Shown here: positions 56,701 through 64,000 of the stretch, piece after piece
How the letters are laid out: every line of letters begins with the position of its first letter
Numbering within the stretch: position 1 is the stretch's first letter
Origin: Eximiradius sp.
GTDB lineage: Bacteria > Bacteroidota > Ignavibacteria > Kapaibacteriales > UBA2268
Direction of reading: 5' to 3'
Length of the DNA: 64,000 nucleotides
NCBI GenBank assembly: GCA_937127445.1
Contig: CAKZLY010000023.1
Span: 20,154 to 84,153 of the forward strand
Notes under the pieces: model-generated
Told to the model about the DNA's origin: nothing
The model's input: the letters and a program-made list of their open reading frames with translations, nothing else
The model's database searches: none
Translations under genes and position numbers: made by a program

Positions 56701-57338
56701 CAGCACCATATAGGCTTGAATTTCCAATTTCAGGATACGCCATCGAAAGTGTAAATTCTTCGTTTACTACAAGTATGGATGAAATTGCATTCGATTCGCT
56801 TTATTTAGGAGAAGTCCAGAACAAAATAATCACAATTATAAACAACGGTGAAAGTGGATTAAATATTAAATTAAATATTAACAATCCAAATTTCTCATAC
56901 TTACCAGCACAAGAAACATTTAGTTTAGATACTGGAAAGAGTATGGATATTACAGTGCTATTTCAGCCACAGGCAGAAGGTGTAATTTCTGGTTTTCTCA
57001 ATATTCAAGACTTAATAAGTGGAATTACTAAAAACATTACACTTTCGGGTTATGGCAAAAGTATTACATCAATTCAAAATGACTTTAAAATCTCATGTAT
57101 CTTCCCAAATCCAGTAACTAATAATGCAACATTTATTATTAATTCTAATCTTTCAACTCGAATATCAGCAAAAGTTATGGATATAAGTGGCAAAATAGTA
57201 AAAGAATTGAGTAATATCAATTTGATTGAAGGTGAAAATTTAATAAGCATTCAACTTGAAGAATTGACTTCTGGTGCATATTTACTTCAAATTATCAGCA
57301 ATAATTTAGTTAAAAATTATCTATTCATTAAACAATAA
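53718..57338 (+). CDS. subtilisin-like S8 protease with BNR-like and T9SS domains
   Basis: A 1206-residue exported serine protease. Signal peptide (ITLCILMLLQISIVFSQ), then the catalytic S8 domain (about 165-450) with Asp194 (AIVDSGIDYTHPD), His244 (NTHGTHVTG) and Ser402 (YDGTSMASPIVAG). Next come BNR/Ycf48-like repeats (about 660-900; TTNQGQNWTSK, TTDGGNSWSS, SSNKGRNWTS), two choice-of-anchor beta domains (LNFGNVRVGTNKIERITLENKGN; IAFDSLYLGEVQNKIITIINNG) and the type IX sorting domain (CIFPNPVTNNATF to the end). AGAGG precedes the ATG. Probably a surface or secreted protease. Confidence 0.93.
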   Translation: MKKLITLCILMLLQISIVFSQTINNKGIFIERAGQKLSNDYFSPREMIEIPQLDKKYYLPQAIHIKTKQNLTLEKNKYAKLSPSIQSSTEGLGDVRIKALFPDYSEYKKMSEDKYGVGRIYELRYSNPIDPYDVCKELLKNPEIEYAYPIFIRYPYFSPNDPLITNQYYLTNIAAYQAWDVSLGDTTVVIAIVDSGIDYTHPDLQDNLSSTQYDFVGDVTYTDVQNGNWKEDNDPRPSSSNNTHGTHVTGCANAVTNNGIGIASIGAKCKYMPIKVGADNPNVNGIFRGYEAILYAAQNGAKVINCSWGGPGFSQAEQDIINQAVALGSVVVVAAGNDGYFLNTYPQYPANYSNVICVGATNQSDKATSFSNYGQSVTVFAPGQAIYSTIPNNRYTSYDGTSMASPIVAGLAGLVRSAFPHYTPIQVYHQIRSTVDNFVTNQDNRPLYYGRVNAYKALTFNNPKYPDRKIPGCGVVDFSISGSDAITNYARQTLKIKIKNYLSPTSSNFKVKFSSYDKNLIIYGNQNYVGILGNMEEKEFTVDIELKNTNLWFSGYVDVLLSFEDDNYIDYNLVKIPIKIKTENTYTTQSFIPASYSLKINHTYSPNYSSLWLVGSIYDFLSVIYLRNQNGASYIPQGNNQLQAVYAFNDSKAAVAINSVTSVPSVSMTTNQGQNWTSKTLSNYMTLIRNIHFFDDNNGVAIGNPLNNRYGVAITTDGGNSWSSPESTLPASSGETALTGSIASTSNSIWFGTSIGKIYRSSNKGRNWTSHYVASQVSIPLIAFKDESNGLTIYQKSDGSYNLAKTTNAGVNWATDVYNISSMGNKPVYLYSPKNKNVYILVLENGSVYISHNDGESWTPILSRYTEGVKNCAAVLSGNNVRIWMASPTYISTLDFPIPVSNPTKELTILNGEKLNFGNVRVGTNKIERITLENKGNTRIFIDKVYIKGTDADEFTITIGTSEYVDAGATGNVRIRFSPKTVGEKNAILVIESDAAPYRLEFPISGYAIESVNSSFTTSMDEIAFDSLYLGEVQNKIITIINNGESGLNIKLNINNPNFSYLPAQETFSLDTGKSMDITVLFQPQAEGVISGFLNIQDLISGITKNITLSGYGKSITSIQNDFKISCIFPNPVTNNATFIINSNLSTRISAKVMDISGKIVKELSNINLIEGENLISIQLEELTSGAYLLQIISNNLVKNYLFIKQ

Positions 57339-57350
57339 TTAGCATTATGA

Positions 57351-57381
57351 ACAAGGCTGGCTAAATGTCAGCCTTGTTTTT
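57351..57381 (+). terminator. rho-independent terminator after the S8 protease
   Basis: ACAAGGCTG (57351-57359) pairs with CAGCCTTGT (57369-57377), then TTTTT. Confidence 0.9.
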
Positions 57382-57438
57382 ATTTAAAGATGTTGATTTT
57401 TATCATATAAATTAAATTTATTTTCTTTGAATTTTTAT

Positions 57439-57446
57439 TAAATTTG
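57439..57446 (+). promoter_or_regulatory. Bacteroidota-type -7 element before yfhO-like gene
   Basis: TAAATTTG, a TAnnTTTG match, 28 bases before ATG 57474. The -33 TTTG is not evident. Confidence 0.35.
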
Positions 57447-57473
57447 TTTTTTATTAACTTATTAGGTATTGAA

Positions 57474-59993
57474 ATGAGCAAACAAAAACCATCTTCAAAA
57501 AAATCCATTACTCAAAAGCAAATTATTCCAGAAAAATATTTAGACTTGTTTTATATTTTATCTTTGTTTTTGTTGATAATAACCTTTTTATCATCGGCAA
57601 TTTTTGGGAATGGGTTTGATTCATCAGACACTTTATCATCTCTTGCATTTAAAACTTATTTAGAAGATGCAAAGGCGAGCGGAAACTTCCCATTATGGAT
57701 ACCATATATTTTTTCAGGAATGCCATCATACGCCTCTTTACTTACAACTGGAGCAAGAATTTGGGATGTAGTTGCTCAGGTAGTATTTGGAATAGCTTCA
57801 TTTTTCGGTGCTTTATTTAGCAGTGATGTAGCAAGGCTTGCTTTTTGGTATGGGTTTTATGGTATGGGAATATATTTATTAATCAAAAATAAAATAAATG
57901 ATAGATTTATTTCATTTATCGCTGCATTTGCAGCTGTATTCTCGACGTGGGTAATATTATGGGTTATGATTGGACACAACACTAAGCCCGTTGTACTGGC
58001 ATTCGTCCCATATTTGTTTTTGTTTTTAGAAGAATTACAGGAAAAGTTCTCTTTGCTTGTTTCGGCATTATTGACAATAGCAATTCACTTGATGTTCGAA
58101 GCAGGTCATTTGCAACTGATTTTTTATTCATTTTTAGCAATTGGTATATACTTGATAGTTGAAATAATTAATAGACTGGTAACAAAAAATAATGTATTAG
58201 GGATATTTCGTTCAACAGGGATTTTAGCATTAGCAATTGGGATAGCATTCTTGATGTCTTCTGATAGATACTTTTCTACTCTTGAATATACACCTTACTC
58301 AACAAGAGGAAGCGCTCCAATTGTCAAAAGTGAGAACCAACACCAAACTGAAACTGGCGGACACGACTACGAATATGCAACAATGTGGTCGTTTAGTCCA
58401 GAGGAATTAATTACATTTATTGTTCCTAATTACTTTGGCTTTGGAAAACTCGAATACAAGGGACAACTAACAGGAAATACATCTGTAAGAATGCATACTT
58501 ACTGGGGACAAAAACCCTTCGAAGATGCAGCACCTTATGCCGGTATATTAGTTCTATTGCTTGCATTTTTTGGTGCGATAAGAAATTACAAAAACGTGTT
58601 TATCCAATTTCTAATTATTTTATCAATTGTTGCAATAATACTCTCATTTGGCTATACTTTTCCGCTGCTATATGATTTCTTCTACTACAATGTTCCTTAT
58701 TTTAACAAGTTTAGAGCACCTTCGATGATACTTGTATTAGTCCATTTTGCACTTCCGGTTTTAGCTGCATTTGGAATAAAAGAAATTATTGGAATGAGAG
58801 AAAATCTTACAATCAAAGATAAGAAAGCAATAAATATTTTAATCGGTATTAGCGGGCTAATCTTTATTTCTGGCTTTATTTTCTCAACAATATTTCAAAC
58901 TACTTACCAGGAAGCAGTTGCTGCATCTAAATACGGGAAACAAATGATACAAGCATATGGCGAGACAACTTTTGCAGAAATCAGCAACTTTATTTTTGAT
59001 GAAATGATTGCTGACTGGTATCGCGTTGGAATTATTGCACTAATTGGTAGTGTTCTGATTTACACTTATGCGCTTAAAAAGCTTTCAGGTGGTGCGTTTG
59101 CTATTGGATTGTTTATATTGATAGCAATTGATTTATGGCAGGTTGGCTATAGACCAATGGAAGTAGCAGAAAAGAAAGCTGACAAAATTATGTTTCAAAA
59201 GACAGATATAATAAATTTCTTACTCGAAGACAAGAGCAAATTTAGGATTGCAGATTTTTCTTCACAAATAGTAAATTTGCCGGCATATTTCAGACTTGAA
59301 ACAGTTAATGGTTACCATTCTGCAAAGCTAAGAGTATATCAGGACTTGTTAGATGTTGCAAATCAAGGTTCTACATCACAAGTAACAAATCCATTTTTAT
59401 GGAACTTGCTGAATGTAAAGTATGTGATAACACCTCAACAAATTGGTGGAATGCAGCCAATTTTTCAATCGCAGCAAACTGGTGCGTTTGTATATTTCAA
59501 TGCTGGATATACTCCAAGAGCATATTTTGTTGATTCCGTTGAAGTTATGAAAAACATTGATATATTAAATAAAATTAAAGACGGTGCTTTCGACCCAAGA
59601 AAAGTTGCTTTCTTAGAAAAAGAATTGTCGAATAAATTATCTAAAAAATCAGAAAACAGAAAAGTAGAAATCAAAAATTACCAAAATGAATACATAAAAA
59701 TTGAAACAGAAAATAGTTCAGATAATTTATTGGTGTTGTCAGAAATATATTATCCAGTTGGCTGGAAAGCATTTATTGATGGAAAAGAAACGGAAATTTT
59801 CAAAACTAATTATGCTTTGCGTTCAGTATTTGTTCCGGCTGGCAAACATACAATAGAGATGAAGTTTGAATCCACTGCTTTCGAAAAAGGGAAATTAATT
59901 AGCACTTCATTAAATATTGTGGTAGTTCTACTGCTTATACTTGGAATTTTTATAGAAATCAAAAGGCGAAACAAATCTAAATTAGCTAATTAA
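57474..59993 (+). CDS. YfhO family membrane protein
   Basis: An 839-residue multi-spanning membrane protein. It has about 12-13 membrane segments, starting ILSLFLLIITFLSSAIFGNG, and the large YfhO pattern (IPYIFSGMPSYASL, PEELITFIVPNYFGFG, FNKFRAPSMILVL) ending in a periplasmic beta domain (YPVGWKAFIDGKETEIFKTNYALRSVFVPAGKH). This family is related to C-type glycosyltransferases and lipid-linked sugar chain proteins; function is unproven. The start at 57474 is ATG, with a TTG upstream rejected. It is followed after 5 bp by the CDF gene. Confidence 0.85.
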   Translation: MSKQKPSSKKSITQKQIIPEKYLDLFYILSLFLLIITFLSSAIFGNGFDSSDTLSSLAFKTYLEDAKASGNFPLWIPYIFSGMPSYASLLTTGARIWDVVAQVVFGIASFFGALFSSDVARLAFWYGFYGMGIYLLIKNKINDRFISFIAAFAAVFSTWVILWVMIGHNTKPVVLAFVPYLFLFLEELQEKFSLLVSALLTIAIHLMFEAGHLQLIFYSFLAIGIYLIVEIINRLVTKNNVLGIFRSTGILALAIGIAFLMSSDRYFSTLEYTPYSTRGSAPIVKSENQHQTETGGHDYEYATMWSFSPEELITFIVPNYFGFGKLEYKGQLTGNTSVRMHTYWGQKPFEDAAPYAGILVLLLAFFGAIRNYKNVFIQFLIILSIVAIILSFGYTFPLLYDFFYYNVPYFNKFRAPSMILVLVHFALPVLAAFGIKEIIGMRENLTIKDKKAINILIGISGLIFISGFIFSTIFQTTYQEAVAASKYGKQMIQAYGETTFAEISNFIFDEMIADWYRVGIIALIGSVLIYTYALKKLSGGAFAIGLFILIAIDLWQVGYRPMEVAEKKADKIMFQKTDIINFLLEDKSKFRIADFSSQIVNLPAYFRLETVNGYHSAKLRVYQDLLDVANQGSTSQVTNPFLWNLLNVKYVITPQQIGGMQPIFQSQQTGAFVYFNAGYTPRAYFVDSVEVMKNIDILNKIKDGAFDPRKVAFLEKELSNKLSKKSENRKVEIKNYQNEYIKIETENSSDNLLVLSEIYYPVGWKAFIDGKETEIFKTNYALRSVFVPAGKHTIEMKFESTAFEKGKLISTSLNIVVVLLLILGIFIEIKRRNKSKLAN

Positions 59994-59998
59994 CTATA

Positions 59999-60970
59999 AT
60001 GAAAGATATAACTGTAAAATATAAGATACAGAAATTAATAGTTTCTGTATCTATTATTTTGTTGCTGTGCAAGCTATTAGCATATCAGATAACAAATTCT
60101 GTAGGAATTTTGACAGACGCATTAGAGAGTATTGTAAATGTTGTAGCGGGACTGCTTAGCTTGGTAAGTATATCTGTATCAATAAAACCCAAAGACGACA
60201 GTCATCCTTTTGGACACGGTAAAGTGGAATTGCTTTCTGCTTCGGTGGAAGGTATGCTAATTGCAGTAGCTGGATTTATTATTATCTATGAGGCGATTTA
60301 TAGACTTTTTGTTCCGAGTGAAATTCAGAAACTTGATGTTGGAATTATAATAATTGCAGCAGCAGGACTAATTAATTACATAATCGGTAGTTATAGTATC
60401 AATGTTGGAAAAAAGCATAATTCGATAGCCTTAATTGCTGGTGGCAAACATTTGCAATCAGATACATATTCAACAATTGGACTTGTAATCGGGCTTGTTA
60501 TTTTATATTTTAGCAAGTTGCAATGGCTCGACAGTATTATTGCAATTGTTTTCGGTTCTATCATTGCAATTACTGGAATCAAAATATTAAGAAATACTGT
60601 TGCAAATTTAATGGACGAAGCAGATGCTCTACTTCTTGATGAATTTCTTGAAATTATAAATAAAAACAAGCAAAATGATTGGATAGATATTAAAAATACA
60701 AGAATTCTGAAATACGGAGATACTTATCATATTGATTGTGATCTAATAATCCCTTGGTATTATAATATTAATCAAGCAACTGAACTAACAGAGAAGATGA
60801 AAAAGATACTGAATGATAATTTTAAAGAAAATATAGATTTAGCTGTTCATATTTTCCCTTGTAGACCGGGAAATTGTGTGAATTGTGCTTTATCAGATTG
60901 CAAACATCGCATTCATCCATTTGAAGGAAAAACAAACTGGACAATCAAACAAATAATTCGTTTTAAATAA
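59999..60970 (+). CDS. cation diffusion facilitator transporter with Cys-rich tail
   Basis: A 323-residue CDF transporter exporting divalent metal ions. The membrane metal site pattern is LTDALESIVN (Glu43, Asn47) and KHLQSDTYS (His151, Asp155), so the usual Asp pair of the TM2 site is replaced by Glu and Asn. HPFGHGKVE is the family marker. The C-terminal cytoplasmic domain ends with a cluster HIFPCRPGNCVNCALSDCKHRIHPF, likely metal-binding. It sits 5 bp after the YfhO-like gene. Metal specificity is not predictable. Confidence 0.88.
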   Translation: MKDITVKYKIQKLIVSVSIILLLCKLLAYQITNSVGILTDALESIVNVVAGLLSLVSISVSIKPKDDSHPFGHGKVELLSASVEGMLIAVAGFIIIYEAIYRLFVPSEIQKLDVGIIIIAAAGLINYIIGSYSINVGKKHNSIALIAGGKHLQSDTYSTIGLVIGLVILYFSKLQWLDSIIAIVFGSIIAITGIKILRNTVANLMDEADALLLDEFLEIINKNKQNDWIDIKNTRILKYGDTYHIDCDLIIPWYYNINQATELTEKMKKILNDNFKENIDLAVHIFPCRPGNCVNCALSDCKHRIHPFEGKTNWTIKQIIRFK

Positions 60971-61050
60971 TTTCATAATTTAGATATATCTAAATACAAT
61001 TAATTTAACATTCATTACGTCATAATAATATGAATAATTAGGAATATATT

Positions 61051-61248
61051 ATGAGTAAGATTATCCTTAAAATAGCAATTGGAGTAATTATTGGTGGAAT
61101 TGCTGGATATTTATACTATTATTTTATAGGATGCAATAGAGATTGTCCAATTACTTCAAATTGGCTAATCTCTGTTATTTATGGAGCGTTTTTCGGCGCA
61201 ATAATTGCAACACCAACAAAAAGAAGCAAAAATGGAAAAAATAACTAA
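61051..61248 (+). CDS. DUF6132 family small membrane protein
   Basis: A 65-residue protein with two membrane segments (IAIGVIIGGIAGYLYYYFI and WLISVIYGAFFGAIIA) flanking CNRDCPITSN, the family Cys pair. A short Lys/Arg-rich tail follows. The function is unknown. A 17-bp overlap with the next gene, also Cys-containing, suggests a joint role, perhaps metal or thiol handling, next to the metal exporter. Assignment rests on the GC..CPITSN pattern. Confidence 0.75.
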   Translation: MSKIILKIAIGVIIGGIAGYLYYYFIGCNRDCPITSNWLISVIYGAFFGAIIATPTKRSKNGKNN

Positions 61249-61447
61249 GAGCACATATATAGAAGAACTATTAGAGATAAAACCACAGGCTGTATCTTAT
61301 TTTCTTGATAAAGGTATTGCCTGCCTTGTTTGCGGAGAACCTTTTTGGGGAACAATTGAAGAACTCGTTTTAAAAAAAGGATTCAGCAAAGAGCAATTGG
61401 AGCAATTCGTTGAAGAACTCAATAGATTGCCCGAAAAAATAAGTTGA
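61232..61447 (+). CDS. DUF1858-like small protein
   Basis: A 71-residue cytoplasmic protein resembling DUF1858: IEELLEIKPQAVSYFLDKGIACLVCGEPFWGTIEELVLKKGFS, including the CLVC pair. Related proteins are a small hydrophobic-core domain of unknown role, some linked to iron-sulfur or hybrid-cluster proteins. It overlaps the DUF6132 gene by 17 bp and precedes zapA by 36 bases. ATG at 61232 is chosen; the ATG-less upstream extension adds an unlikely Gln-rich leader. Confidence 0.75.
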   Translation: MEKITKSTYIEELLEIKPQAVSYFLDKGIACLVCGEPFWGTIEELVLKKGFSKEQLEQFVEELNRLPEKIS

Positions 61448-61483
61448 CATTTTTTTCGTTATTAATTAAAAAATGGTGCGAAC

Positions 61484-61780
61484 GTGAAATCTATTAAAGT
61501 TGTTATTGGAGGAGAGGAATACAGTTTAATTGGTGATGACGAGGAACTTATTATTAGGTCGGCAAATGAAGCGAACAAGTTAATTAATGAAATTAAATCG
61601 AAATATGACAAGGAGTTACCGATGCTTACAATTACAACATTGGCATTGGTAAATTCAATCGAAACAATGGAAATAGAAAGGCGAAAATTGGAAGAAGAAA
61701 AAAAGTATTTGGTAGAAGAATTGGATAAGATGAGAGAATTCTTAATTCATTATATAAAGCAAAACGCTGATAAACAATAA
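61484..61780 (+). CDS. zapA: cell division protein ZapA
   Basis: A 98-residue ZapA that binds FtsZ filaments and stabilises the Z-ring. The N-terminal part VVIGGEEYSLIGDDEELIIRSANEANKLINEI matches the ZapA globular head, and the rest is an alpha-helical coiled coil (EIERRKLEEEKKYLVEELDK). It starts with GTG at 61484, and the ribosome site is weak. It is followed immediately by the structured RNA at 61795 and then rny. Confidence 0.88.
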   Translation: MKSIKVVIGGEEYSLIGDDEELIIRSANEANKLINEIKSKYDKELPMLTITTLALVNSIETMEIERRKLEEEKKYLVEELDKMREFLIHYIKQNADKQ

Positions 61781-61794
61781 GTTCTTTGGCATTC

Positions 61795-61997
61795 GGTCGC
61801 ATCATACAAGTATTGTCGATGAAGAACTAATAGTATAACAATAGGGAGCTACGCTCTCGCCGGCAATGGGAGGCCTCAACCTTTTTGGAGGTAGCATTAA
61901 TATGCTCAGTGGAACCCAGACCCGGTAAGGATAGCACCCACTGTGTGTTGGAGAGGTTCTTCTGCACACAATTAATCTGTATGATGCGGCTTTTTTA
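61795..61997 (+). ncRNA. structured RNA downstream of zapA (candidate 6S RNA, ssrS)
   Basis: Bases 61795-61807 (GGTCGCATCATAC) pair with 61979-61991 (GTATGATGCGGCT) in a 13-bp closing helix, followed by a T-run. Inside, GAAGAAC (61821-61827) pairs with GTTCTTC (61956-61962), and smaller hairpins occur: GAGC/GCTC near 61855, CCTC/GAGG 61874-61891, GCAT/ATGC 61894-61905, CAGTGG/CCACTG 61907-61943. The size near 200 nt and location zapA-RNA-rny fit 6S RNA. The GAACC..CAGA..CCGGTAAGG..AGCA segment faintly recalls SRP RNA, so identity is not settled. No coding frame crosses it. Confidence 0.6.
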
Positions 61998-62300
61998 ATA
62001 AATGAACATTTGGTTAAAATAAAGTAATATTATTTTTTCAATTGGATATTTTAATATTTTAAATTAAATTGTGTTTTAGGTTAAATTAAATTTTTGGTCA
62101 ATTAATTTTTTTTAATTTTCGGGTATTTTATTGAAGAAACGAAATGAAAAGATTAGATATTAAATACATAAAAATCAACTTGATAATTGGACTATTGAAA
62201 AAAGAACAATTAGCTTCAATTATTTTTATTCTCATCGTTTCTCAATAAAATCCCACATTTATCAGTAGTTATTATTAGTCATATTTAGGGAGAACTGAAA
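61998..62300 (+). other. intergenic stretch upstream of rny
   Basis: AT-rich region between the structured RNA and RNase Y. The only coding-like element is a 34-codon frame at 62144-62248 with a hydrophobic end and weak ribosome site. A ribosome site AGGGAGA lies at 62287-62293 for rny. I see no clear promoter. Confidence 0.5.
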
Positions 62301-63863
62301 ATGAGCCCAATTATTATCATTGTGGCGAGTATTGTTGGACTGATAGCGGGATTTGCAGCTGCATATTTTGTTGCCACTAAAATGTCCGCAGCAAAAATTC
62401 AACAAGCAGAAGAAAGTGTAAAAAACATTCTGAAAGATGCCGAAAAAGAGGCAAACAACATTAAAAAAGAAAAAATTATAGAAGCAAAGGAAGAATGGCA
62501 TAAAAGAAAACTCGAATTCGAGAACGATGCACTCGCTAAACGTCAAAAATTGCAGCAAATTGAAAAGCAACTTAAATCAATTGAAGATGATTTAAAGCGT
62601 AAAGAAAACGACTTAAATAAAAAAGAAAACGATGTTAAAGGTTACGAAGAAAATTTGAAGAAAAAAGAAAATGAACTTACTGAAAAAGCAAAAGAAATTG
62701 ATTCGATAATCGCTGAACAGATGAAAAAATTAGAATCAATTGCTGGGCTTTCATCCGAAGAAGCTAAAAAGCAATTGATGGAAGCTATGATTAACGATGC
62801 CAAACAAGATGCTGCAAACACAATCAGACAAATCCGTGAAGAAACTAAGTTAAAAGCAAATCAGGAAGCACAAAACATAATTGTTCAGGCTATACAACGA
62901 ACTGCATCTGACCATAGTGTTGAAACAACCGTTTCGGTTGTTACACTCGATAGCGACGATATGAAAGGTAGAATTATCGGGCGAGAAGGCAGAAATATAC
63001 GTGCTTTTGAAGCAGCAACAGGTGTAGATTTAATCATAGACGACACACCAGAAGCAGTAGTTATCTCTGGATTTGACCCATTCAGACGGGAAGTCGCGAA
63101 AAAGGCTCTCGAAAAATTGATGCTTGATGGACGTATTCATCCAGCACGTATCGAAGAAGTTGTTGAAAAAACTAAAAAAGAACTTGAAGAAGAAATAATC
63201 AAAGTCGGTGAAAGTGCCTTGTTAGAACTTGGAATACATAACATGCACAAAGAACTTATTCGGTTAATTGGCAAAATGAAATATCGTTCGAGCTATGGGC
63301 AGAACTTGCTTAATCACTCGATTGAAGTGGCAAATCTATGCGGGATTATGGCTTCTGAACTTGGGCTTGACCCACAAATTGCCAAGAGATCAGGCTTACT
63401 GCACGATATTGGGAAATGCGTCGACAAAGAAACAGAAGGTCCTCACGCGTTGATTGGATTTGAACTTGCTAAAAAGTTTCGTGAAAATCCAAGTGTTTGC
63501 AACGCGATTGGTGCTCATCACGAAGATATCGAGATGGAAACTCCTTACGCAGTGCTTGTGCAAGCATCAGACAGTATAAGCGGCGCCCGTCCTGGTGCAC
63601 GCCGGGAATCGCTCGAAAATTATGTGAAGCGTTTGCAAAAGCTTGAATCAATTGCAGAGAGTTTCGAAGGTGTTGGCAAAACTTTTGCTATTCAGGCGGG
63701 GCGTGAAGTACGCGTAATTGTAGAACCAGAAAAAGTAGACGACAGCACTGCTGATATTTTAGCTATTGAAATTGCAAAACGGATTGAGAACGAAATGGAA
63801 TATCCTGGTCAAATCAAAGTTACTGTCATCAGAGAAAAAAGAAGCGTTAGCATTGCCAAATAA
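62301..63863 (+). CDS. rny: ribonuclease Y
   Basis: Membrane-anchored endoribonuclease that starts mRNA decay. A membrane segment ([20 protein letters not shown]) leads into a long coiled coil (about 30-170), then the KH domain ([21 protein letters not shown]), and the HD domain ([40 protein letters not shown]) with catalytic His-Asp pairs. The C-terminal part is complete. AGGGAGA precedes the ATG. Length 520 is normal. Confidence 0.97.
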   Translation: MSPIIIIVASIVGLIAGFAAAYFVATKMSAAKIQQAEESVKNILKDAEKEANNIKKEKIIEAKEEWHKRKLEFENDALAKRQKLQQIEKQLKSIEDDLKRKENDLNKKENDVKGYEENLKKKENELTEKAKEIDSIIAEQMKKLESIAGLSSEEAKKQLMEAMINDAKQDAANTIRQIREETKLKANQEAQNIIVQAIQRTASDHSVETTVSVVTLDSDDMKGRIIGREGRNIRAFEAATGVDLIIDDTPEAVVISGFDPFRREVAKKALEKLMLDGRIHPARIEEVVEKTKKELEEEIIKVGESALLELGIHNMHKELIRLIGKMKYRSSYGQNLLNHSIEVANLCGIMASELGLDPQIAKRSGLLHDIGKCVDKETEGPHALIGFELAKKFRENPSVCNAIGAHHEDIEMETPYAVLVQASDSISGARPGARRESLENYVKRLQKLESIAESFEGVGKTFAIQAGREVRVIVEPEKVDDSTADILAIEIAKRIENEMEYPGQIKVTVIREKRSVSIAK

Positions 63864-63890
63864 ATGGTGTTAAATTATTTTTTAGAAAGC

Positions 63891-63920
63891 AGGCTGTCTC
63901 GGAAGAGCAGCCTTTTTTTT
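63891..63920 (+). terminator. terminator after rny
   Basis: AGGCTG and CTC (63891-63900) pair with GAG and CAGCCT (63905-63913) around GGAA, followed by eight T. Confidence 0.93.
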
Positions 63921-63938
63921 GAAATTTTTTAAAAAGAA

Positions 63939-63970
63939 TTTGTTAATTTATTTTTTATTATATAAATTTG
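63939..63970 (+). promoter_or_regulatory. Bacteroidota-type promoter at right edge
   Basis: TTTG (63939-63942), 20 bases, TAAATTTG (63963-63970): both consensus elements with the expected spacing. The gene it would drive lies beyond the window. Confidence 0.5.
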
Positions 63971-64000
63971 CTAATAGTTTATTATCTTAATACTATTAGT

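Noticed and set aside
61907..61943. SRP RNA (ffs)
   Set aside because: The GAACC, CAGA, CCGGTAAGG, AGCA sequence recalls SRP domain IV, but the loop is not GGAA, CAGG is changed and the overall folding and location fit 6S better. Kept as an alternative only.
1..64000. CRISPR arrays, insertion sequences, prophage genes, integrases
   Set aside because: No regularly spaced repeats, transposase, integrase or phage motifs were found on reading both strands.

Overview
This is an AT-rich bacterial chromosome segment, almost entirely core genes, with about 57 protein genes, two tRNA genes and one structured RNA locus. Two proteins (45817-48765, 53718-57338) end in a type IX secretion sorting domain (FPNP motif, beta-rich tail, about 80 residues). 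The omega subunit, the UmuD-like protein, the CDF transporter with Cys-rich tail and the YfhO protein are of kinds common in Bacteroidota, and a TTTG/N20/TAnnTTTG promoter occurs at the right edge. Yet several genes have strong Shine-Dalgarno sites (14891, 18828 region, 27450), which typical Bacteroidota avoid, and IspG is the short form. I infer an early-branching FCB-group organism (Bacteroidota/Chlorobiota side, for example Ignavibacteria or Kapabacteria-like); the sequence alone does not settle this. It is diderm: TamB-like protein, KDO-8-P phosphatase, several lipoproteins, Lgt and outer-membrane barrel.

Layout. 1-9172: a sensor kinase cut by the left edge, TamB-like protein plus RsmE, a DUF58 protein and a REC-PAS-histidine kinase. 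9336-15818: DnaJ, a dihydroorotate dehydrogenase-like protein without the usual catalytic residue, Lgt, Ppx/GppA, PrmA, KdsC and a YtxH/DUF948 pair. 15941-18493: a tightly overlapping trio (Cys-rich PAS kinase, PstS-like lipoprotein, Ogg glycosylase). 18522-26581: omega, MerR regulator, MtgA, a secreted protein often mislabelled asparagine synthetase B, Maf, an orphan sugar-type ABC permease, a TlpA-like lipoprotein, a response regulator with a decayed HD-GYP domain, a small barrel and an MltB-like lipoprotein. 26654-33129: UmuD-like protein, tRNA-Gly, then a run from a small unknown protein through rhomboid, IspG, UspA, HAD, SDR and M20 peptidase. 33293-45753: TPR protein plus phosphodiester glycosidase, acyl-CoA synthetase, lipoate ligase, RibD, a lipoprotein, M16 peptidase, MoxR ATPase and a SpoU methyltransferase. 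45817-64000: two T9SS cargo proteins, YraN, UvrC, PanC, a phosphohexomutase, initiator tRNA, YfhO, CDF transporter, two small Cys proteins, ZapA, a structured RNA (candidate 6S RNA) and RNase Y.

Themes: envelope building and quality control (TamB, Lgt, MtgA, MltB, KdsC, rhomboid, TlpA), signalling (three kinases and one stand-alone regulator), cofactor supply (IspG, RibD, LplA, PanC) and DNA/RNA maintenance (UvrC, Ogg, UmuD-like, Maf, RNase Y). I saw no insertion sequence, prophage, CRISPR array or clear island. The least explained items are the structured RNA at 61795-61997, the kinase-PstS-Ogg trio and the degenerate HD-GYP regulator.
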